From Streptomyces barkulensis (GTDB lineage Bacteria > Actinomycetota > Actinomycetes > Streptomycetales > Streptomycetaceae), in contig NZ_PGSG01000091.1 of assembly GCF_002843305.1 (NCBI RefSeq), positions 1 to 64,000 on the forward strand: a DNA stretch of 64,000 bases. The letters are read 5' to 3'. Positions 59,499 through 64,000 of this stretch are shown in pieces. A model generated the notes under the pieces. The model searched no databases. It worked only from the letters and a program-made list of their open reading frames with translations, and was not told the DNA's origin. The translations under genes were made by a program, and so were the position numbers. The first letter of the stretch is position 1. Every line of letters begins with the position of its first letter.

Positions 59499-62222
59499 TC
59501 ATGCCCTGGCGGCATGGCCGTAGTAGGCCTGGCGCATCAGCGCCTGCATCTCGTCGAGCATCGGCATCCGGGGGTTGGCGGGGGCGCACTGGTCGGCGTA
59601 GGCGTTGCGGGCCTGCTCGGGCAGGGCGGCGAGGAACTCCTTCTCGTCCACGCCCGCCTCCTGGAAGGAGGCCGGGACGCCGCAGCGGGCGCGCAGTTCC
59701 TCCACGGCGCGGGCGTAGGACTCCACGCCCTCCTCGGGGGTGGCGGCCGGCAGGCCGAGCATCCCCGCGATCTCCTGGAAGCGCTCGTGGGCCCGGTAGG
59801 TCTCGTACTTGGGCCAGCCGGTCAGCTTGGTGGGGATGCGGCCGTTGTGGCGGATGACGTGCGGCAGCAGCAGCGCGTTGGTCCGGCCGTGGGTGATGTG
59901 GAAGGTGTTGCCGAGGGTGTGGGACATGGCGTGCACCAGGCCGAGGAAGGCGTTGGCGAAGGCCATGCCGGCGATGGTGGAGGCGTTGTGCATCCGCTCG
60001 CGGGCCCTGGGGTCGGCGGGGCCGTGGGTGACGCAGCGCTCCAGGTTCTCGAAGATCAGCCGGATGGCCTGCAGGCACAGCCCGTCGGTGTAGTCGTTGG
60101 CGTAGACCGACACATACGCCTCGGTGGCGTGGGTGAGGGCGTCGAAGCCGGAGTCGGCGGTGACGGCGGGCGGCAGGGTGGCGGTCAGGACCGGGTCGAC
60201 GATGGCGACGTCGGGGGTGAGGGCGTAGTCGGCCAGCGGGTACTTGCGGGCTGCGGCCGGGTCGGAGATGACGGCGAAGGGGGTGACCTCGGCGCCGGTG
60301 CCTGAGGTGGTCGGCACCGCGATCAGCTTCGCCCGCTCCCCCAGCGGCGGGAAGGTGAAGGCGCGCTTGCGGATGTCGGAGAACTTCTCCTTGGTGTCGG
60401 CGAAGGCGATCTCGGGGTGCTCGTACATCAGCCACATGACCTTGGCGGCGTCGATGGGCGAGCCGCCGCCGAGGGCGACGATGGTGTCGGGCTCGAACTC
60501 GCGCATCCGCTCCGCCCCGCGCTCGACGGTGGCCAGCTCCGGGTTGGGCTCGATGTCGTCGATGATCTGGAGGTTCACCGGCTCGGTGCGGGAGCGCAGG
60601 ATGTCCTTGACGCGGGTGAGGTAGCCCAGGCGGTCCATGGTGCGGTCGGTGACGACGGTGACGCGCCGCATGCCGCGCATGTCGCCGAGGTAGCGCAGGG
60701 AGTGGCGCTCGAAGTAGATCTTCGGCGGGACCTTGAACCACTGCATGTTGGTGTTGCGCCGCCCGATGCGCTTGATGTTGAGCAGGTCGACGGCGGTGAC
60801 GTTGCCGGAGACGGAGTTGTGGCCGTAGGAGCCGCAGCCCAGGGTCATCGAGGGCAGGAAGGAGTTGTAGACGTCGCCGATGCCGCCGAGGCTGGAGGGC
60901 GCGTTGGCGATGACGCGCACGGCCTTGACGCGGCGGCCGAACTCCTCGGTCAGCACCTCGTCGTCGGCGTGGATCACCGCGCTGTGGCCCAGGCCGTCGA
61001 ACTCGACCATCTTCGCGGCCAGTTCGATGCCCTGCTCGGTGCTCTGGGCGCGCAGCAGGGCCAGCACCGGGGAGAGCTTCTCGCGGCTGAGCGGCTCGGC
61101 GGGGCCGACGCCCGTGATCTCGGCGAGGATGACGGAGGTGTCCTCGGGGACGGTGAAGCCCGCCTGCTCGGCGATCCAGTGCGGCGGCCGGCCGACGGCG
61201 TCGGCGTTGAGCTTCGCCCCGGCGCAGTTGGCGCTCCGGGCGGTGGTGCCGAAGAGGAACTTCTCCAGCTTCTCCTTCTCCTCGGCGGTGGCCAGGTACG
61301 CGTGGAGCCTGCGGAACTCCGCCACGGCCCGCTCGTAGATCTCGGCGTCCAGGACGGCGGCCTGCTCGGACGCGCAGATCATGCCGTTGTCGAAGGCCTT
61401 GGACAGGACGATGTCGTGCACCGCGCGGGGGACGTCGGCGGTGCGGTGGACGTAGGCGGGGACGTTGCCCGCGCCGACGCCGAGGGCCGGCTTGCCGCAC
61501 GAGTAGGCGGCCCGGACCATGGCGTTGCCGCCGGTGGCCAGGATGGTGGAGACGTCCGGGTGGTTCATCAGCAGACGGGTGGCCTCCATCGACGGCTCCT
61601 CGATCCACTGCACGCAGTGCTCGGGGGCGCCCGCGGCCACGGCCGCCTCCCGTACGATCCGGGCCGCCTCGGCGCTGCACCGCTGGGCCGAGGGGTGGAA
61701 GGCGAAGACGATCGGGTTGCGGGTCTTGAGCGCGATCAGCGCCTTGAAGATCGTGGTGGAGGTGGGGTTGGTCACCGGGGTCATGGCGCACACCACGCCG
61801 ACGGGCTCGGCGATCTCGGTGATCCCGTTCAGCTCGTCGCGGCGGACGACGCCGACCGTCTTCAGCCCCTGCATCGAGTGGGTGACGTGCTCGCAGGCGA
61901 AGAGGTTCTTCATCGCCTTGTCCTCGAACACCCCCCGGCCGGTCTCGGCGACGGCCTGCTCGGCCAGTTCGCAGTGGCTCGCCAGGGCCGCCAGGGAGGC
62001 CTTCCGCACGATGTGGTCGACCTGCTCCTGGGTGAAGGAGGCGTACTCGTCGAGGGACTTGACGGCGTTCGCGGCCAGGGTGTCGACGGCGTGCCGGACG
62101 GTCTCGGCGTGCTCGCCGCTCCCGGTGCGCCCGGCGTCCGCCGGCGCGGCGGGACGGGCTGCGGGACGGGCGGCGGAGCGGGCGGTGGAGCGGGCTGCGG
62201 GACGTGCGGTGGCTTCTGCCAT
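59499..62222 (-). CDS. adhE: Bifunctional acetaldehyde-CoA / alcohol dehydrogenase AdhE with N-terminal repeat extension
   Basis: Reduces acetyl-CoA to acetaldehyde and ethanol, regenerating NAD+ in fermentation; forms filaments (spirosomes) in other bacteria. The product has 907 residues. The aldehyde dehydrogenase half has nucleophile Cys283 in DNGMICASEQ. The iron-dependent alcohol dehydrogenase half shows GGGSPIDAAKVMWL and GMAFANAFLGLVHAMSHTLG with metal-binding His residues (SHTLG, THGR, HNGR). Residues 4-26 are an Ala/Arg/Pro extension made of 4-residue units encoded by a 12 bp DNA repeat (62151-62210). ATG at 62222 has AGAGGTGAT upstream. First gene of the fermentation operon, with three DosR-like boxes upstream. 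Confidence 0.95.
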   Translation of the reverse strand: MAEATARPAARSTARSAARPAARPAAPADAGRTGSGEHAETVRHAVDTLAANAVKSLDEYASFTQEQVDHIVRKASLAALASHCELAEQAVAETGRGVFEDKAMKNLFACEHVTHSMQGLKTVGVVRRDELNGITEIAEPVGVVCAMTPVTNPTSTTIFKALIALKTRNPIVFAFHPSAQRCSAEAARIVREAAVAAGAPEHCVQWIEEPSMEATRLLMNHPDVSTILATGGNAMVRAAYSCGKPALGVGAGNVPAYVHRTADVPRAVHDIVLSKAFDNGMICASEQAAVLDAEIYERAVAEFRRLHAYLATAEEKEKLEKFLFGTTARSANCAGAKLNADAVGRPPHWIAEQAGFTVPEDTSVILAEITGVGPAEPLSREKLSPVLALLRAQSTEQGIELAAKMVEFDGLGHSAVIHADDEVLTEEFGRRVKAVRVIANAPSSLGGIGDVYNSFLPSMTLGCGSYGHNSVSGNVTAVDLLNIKRIGRRNTNMQWFKVPPKIYFERHSLRYLGDMRGMRRVTVVTDRTMDRLGYLTRVKDILRSRTEPVNLQIIDDIEPNPELATVERGAERMREFEPDTIVALGGGSPIDAAKVMWLMYEHPEIAFADTKEKFSDIRKRAFTFPPLGERAKLIAVPTTSGTGAEVTPFAVISDPAAARKYPLADYALTPDVAIVDPVLTATLPPAVTADSGFDALTHATEAYVSVYANDYTDGLCLQAIRLIFENLERCVTHGPADPRARERMHNASTIAGMAFANAFLGLVHAMSHTLGNTFHITHGRTNALLLPHVIRHNGRIPTKLTGWPKYETYRAHERFQEIAGMLGLPAATPEEGVESYARAVEELRARCGVPASFQEAGVDEKEFLAALPEQARNAYADQCAPANPRMPMLDEMQALMRQAYYGHAARA
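62151..62210. repeat. 12 bp degenerate tandem repeat, 5 units, at the adhE 5' end
   Basis: Units GGGACGGGCTGC, GGGACGGGCGGC, GGAGCGGGCGGT, GGAGCGGGCTGC and GGGACGTGCGGT run without gaps from 62151 to 62210, each encoding four residues of the form Ala-Ala/Thr-Ala/Arg-Arg/Pro. Confidence 0.88.
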
Positions 62223-62287
62223 GGGGATCACCTCTGGGTGGGGGCCTCGGTGACTCCATTGCACGCCGCCCGGGGCGTGCGGCGCAG

Positions 62288-62354
62288 TCGCCGAAGGGGC
62301 CCCGCCCCACGGCCGAAGGTCCCGCCCCGGCGGGGGGTGCGGGCCGAAGGTCCC
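62288..62354 (-). promoter_or_regulatory. Three DevR/DosR-like boxes upstream of adhE
   Basis: Read on the adhE strand, GGGACCTTCGGCCC (62341-62354), GGGACCTTCGGCCG (62310-62323) and the weaker GGCCCCTTCGGCGA (62288-62301) recur at 31 and 22 bp spacing, about three and two helical turns. The mycobacterial DosR/DevR half-consensus is GGGACTTNNGNCCC. The boxes lie 66 to 132 bp before the adhE ATG, a typical activator position. Binding is inferred. Confidence 0.62.
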
Positions 62355-62374
62355 GGTACCGGCCGGTAGGGCGC

Positions 62375-63451
62375 TCACCTGCGCATATGACGGCCCATCT
62401 GGTGCGTCCGGGGCGGGTCGGCGCCCCGGACCGCACAGGTGGCGGCGGCGACGGCGGCGCCGGTGGCCAGGGCCTGTTCCAGGGCGCTCGCGGTCAGCCC
62501 GTCCAGGCGCCCGCCGAGGGCCCCGGCGGTGTGGAGGGAGTGCAGCAGGCCGCCCATGAAGGCGTCGCCCGCGCCGACGGTGTCCACCACGGCGGTGGGT
62601 TCGGCCGGCGCCCTCAGCCGTACGCGCTCCGCGCCGCCCGCCCCCTCCAGCGAGGCGTACGCGCCCGCCGCTCCGAGCGTGACGACGACCAGGGCCGCGC
62701 CGTGGCCGTGGAGGACGCCGGCGGCCTCCTCCACACCGGCGCCGGGCAGGAGGTGGCCGAGGTCGTCGTCGGACAGCCGCAGGATGTCGGCCGCGGCGCA
62801 CCAGCGCGGCAGCCGCTCTCGGTAGACGGCCGGTTCCACCAGCAGCGGCCGGACGTTGGGGTCGATGGAGACGGTGGCCCGCCCGCGCACCCTCGCCAGC
62901 AGCCGTTCCACCGCCTCCCCGCCCGGCGGCCGCACCAGTGCCAGCGATCCGGTGTGCAGACAGGCCGCCGGAGCGGCCGCGGCCCGTTCCAGCTCGTCGT
63001 CCGTCCACTGCCAGTCGGCGGTGCCCTCGGCGTGGAAGGAGTACTCGGCGCGGCCGTCGGCGTCGACGTCGGCGACGGCCAGGGTGCTGGGCTCGGCCGC
63101 CTCGACCGCGGCGGCCAGGTCCACGCCGGAGGCGGCCAGATGTTCGCGGAAGAGGCGGCCGAAGACGTCCCGCGACAGCCTGCCCAGGAAGCGGGTGGGG
63201 GTGCCGAGGCGGGCGAGGGCCACGGCGGTGTTGGCCGGTCCGCCGCCGGGCAGGACCTCCAGCCCGATCGAGGGGGTGGAGGTCCGCTCCCCGCCGCCGG
63301 GCGCCGGGACGGTGAAGGCGTCGGCGACGCACTCGCCGAGCACCGCGACGGGCGGGGCGGCGGTGGGCGCGGGCACGGGGGCGGTGGGCGCGGGCACGGG
63401 GGCGGTGGGCGCGGGCACGGGGGCGGTGGGCGCGGGCACGGGTGTGGGCAT
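62375..63451 (-). CDS. PfkB-family carbohydrate kinase with Pro-Ala-Pro-Thr repeat N-terminus
   Basis: ATP-dependent sugar kinase, probably fructokinase- or ribokinase-like, 358 residues. Family motifs: GLEVLPGGGPANTAVALARLG near residue 62, and catalytic VVDTVGAGDAFMGGLL (Asp as base) near residue 295. Typical members are about 310 residues. The excess is an N-terminal run of 7-residue PVPAPTA units encoded by a 21 bp DNA repeat (63361-63442). ATG at 63451 translates the repeat; the GTG in the codons for VLGECVADAF, just after the repeat, is an alternative that would leave the repeat untranslated. No sugar transporter gene is adjacent. Confidence 0.86.
   Translation of the reverse strand: MPTPVPAPTAPVPAPTAPVPAPTAPVPAPTAAPPVAVLGECVADAFTVPAPGGGERTSTPSIGLEVLPGGGPANTAVALARLGTPTRFLGRLSRDVFGRLFREHLAASGVDLAAAVEAAEPSTLAVADVDADGRAEYSFHAEGTADWQWTDDELERAAAAPAACLHTGSLALVRPPGGEAVERLLARVRGRATVSIDPNVRPLLVEPAVYRERLPRWCAAADILRLSDDDLGHLLPGAGVEEAAGVLHGHGAALVVVTLGAAGAYASLEGAGGAERVRLRAPAEPTAVVDTVGAGDAFMGGLLHSLHTAGALGGRLDGLTASALEQALATGAAVAAATCAVRGADPPRTHQMGRHMRR
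63361..63442. repeat. 21 bp tandem repeat, 3.9 units
   Basis: Exact 21 bp units at 63361-63381, 63382-63402 and 63403-63423 and most of a fourth to 63442, near the 5' end of the PfkB kinase gene; each encodes seven residues. Confidence 0.95.
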
Positions 63452-63539
63452 GGGGGCATTCTGGTACGCGCCGCCGGCCGGGGGGCGGTCCTCGGGGCCG
63501 CTTCCCGGCCGCCTGCGGCGGCGTGCTTCACTGCCCGAC

Positions 63540-64000
63540 ATGAGCACCACCATCACCGTCACCATCTGGTCGCTGGAGCAGACCTCCCCGTCCGACCTCT
63601 CTCCCGCCCACATTCCGGACAGCGGGTCCGGCATCCGGATTGTCCGCGCGGAGGTGCCCAGCCCGGAGTTCAGCCGCTTCCTCTACACCGCCGTCGGCGG
63701 GGACGTCACCTGGACGGACCGGCTGGGGTGGACGTACGCGCGGTGGCGGGAGTTCCTGGAGCGGCCCGGCGTGGAGACGTGGGTGGCGTACGACCGCGGG
63801 ACCCCGGCCGGGTACATCGAACTGGAGGCGCAGCCCGAAGGGGCGGTGGAGATCACCTACTTCGGCCTGATCGCCGCCTTCCGAGGCCGGCGCATCGGCG
63901 GGCACCTGCTGTCGTACGGGACCGCGCGCGCCTGGGACCTGGCGGAGCGCTGGCCGGAGCGGGAGCCCACCCGGCGGGTGTGGCTGCACACCTGCAGCAA
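63540..64000 (+). CDS. GNAT-family N-acetyltransferase (3' end beyond window)
   Basis: The frame opens with ATG at 63540 and is still open at base 64000, so 153 residues are visible. The GNAT acetyl-CoA-binding segment is visible as FGLIAAFRGRRIGGHLLSYG (near residue 105), with the preceding strand GAVEITYF and TWVAYDRGTPAGYIELEAQ as the central sheet. The substrate cannot be told; the group includes protein N-terminal and small-amine acetyltransferases. It is divergent from the PfkB kinase gene, with 88 bp between the starts. No clear ribosome site is seen before the ATG. Confidence 0.85.
   Translation, partial: MSTTITVTIWSLEQTSPSDLSPAHIPDSGSGIRIVRAEVPSPEFSRFLYTAVGGDVTWTDRLGWTYARWREFLERPGVETWVAYDRGTPAGYIELEAQPEGAVEITYFGLIAAFRGRRIGGHLLSYGTARAWDLAERWPEREPTRRVWLHTCS

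Noticed and set aside
57136..62436. A 1766-codon open frame running through pflB, across the adhE region and beyond on the minus strand
   Set aside because: Only the pflB part reads as a real protein. The rest is an Arg/Pro/Gly-rich shadow of adhE in another frame, an effect of very high GC with few stop codons.

Overview
The window reads as core chromosome of a Streptomyces or close relative. GC content is very high, third codon positions are almost always G or C, GTG and TTG starts are common, and genes are packed in short operons with 1 to 4 bp stop/start overlaps. The order ccr-meaA-citE-like-maoC-acd-psd-pssA at the left edge is one known from Streptomyces. No insertion sequence, integrase, CRISPR array, tRNA or rRNA was seen. 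Species cannot be told from this sequence.

Layout. 1-6015: ethylmalonyl-CoA pathway operon (ccr cut by the window edge, meaA, a malyl-CoA-lyase-type CitE protein, a MaoC hydratase, an acyl-CoA dehydrogenase), closed by a hairpin. 6196-7687: psd and pssA for phosphatidylethanolamine synthesis. 8055-13068 (minus): a complete branched-chain-amino-acid-type ABC importer. 13369-16383: glycerate kinase and a BCCT osmolyte transporter. 16487-25252: an orphan VapB-like protein, a phytoene-dehydrogenase-like oxidoreductase, an inositol-phosphatase-family enzyme, gamma-glutamyltransferase, a sirtuin, two unknown proteins and a GntR/HutC regulator. 25346-30476: a small unknown protein, exonuclease III, an MBL-fold protein, a PcaL fusion and a secreted esterase with a CBM2. 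30536-35270 (minus): ROK kinase and a CUT2 sugar ABC importer. 35475-40718: cytochrome P450, a small protein, malate synthase, a zinc-ribbon protein and an NTF2-like protein under an operator-bearing promoter. 40787-44344: divergent NCS2 purine permease and PucR regulator. 44394-47946: small membrane protein, TPR-like protein with a Crp-type site upstream, FhuF-like iron reductase behind an iron box, and a DUF2637-type membrane protein. 48072-52212 (minus): Ogt, an Ada/AlkA fusion, an unknown protein, RsgA and a possible 25-codon leader ORF. 52486-56204: SPW membrane protein, an MFS transporter with an unusual cytoplasmic tail and a YihY protein. 56327-62222 (minus): adhE-pflB-pflA. 62375-64000: PfkB kinase and a cut GNAT acetyltransferase.

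How it fits together. The ethylmalonyl-CoA operon converts acetyl-CoA-derived crotonyl-CoA to glyoxylate and propionyl-CoA. Malate synthase at 37533 can take the glyoxylate, and glycerate kinase serves a related C2/C3 route. The most striking block is the complete mixed-acid/ethanol fermentation operon adhE-pflB-pflA in an organism type regarded as aerobic. Its upstream region carries three repeats resembling the DevR/DosR dormancy-regulon box. A second theme is an unusual density of in-frame tandem repeats, several of period 12 bp, at the ends of otherwise ordinary proteins (ROK kinase, sugar-binding lipoprotein, AdhE, PfkB, TPR protein, Ada/AlkA).
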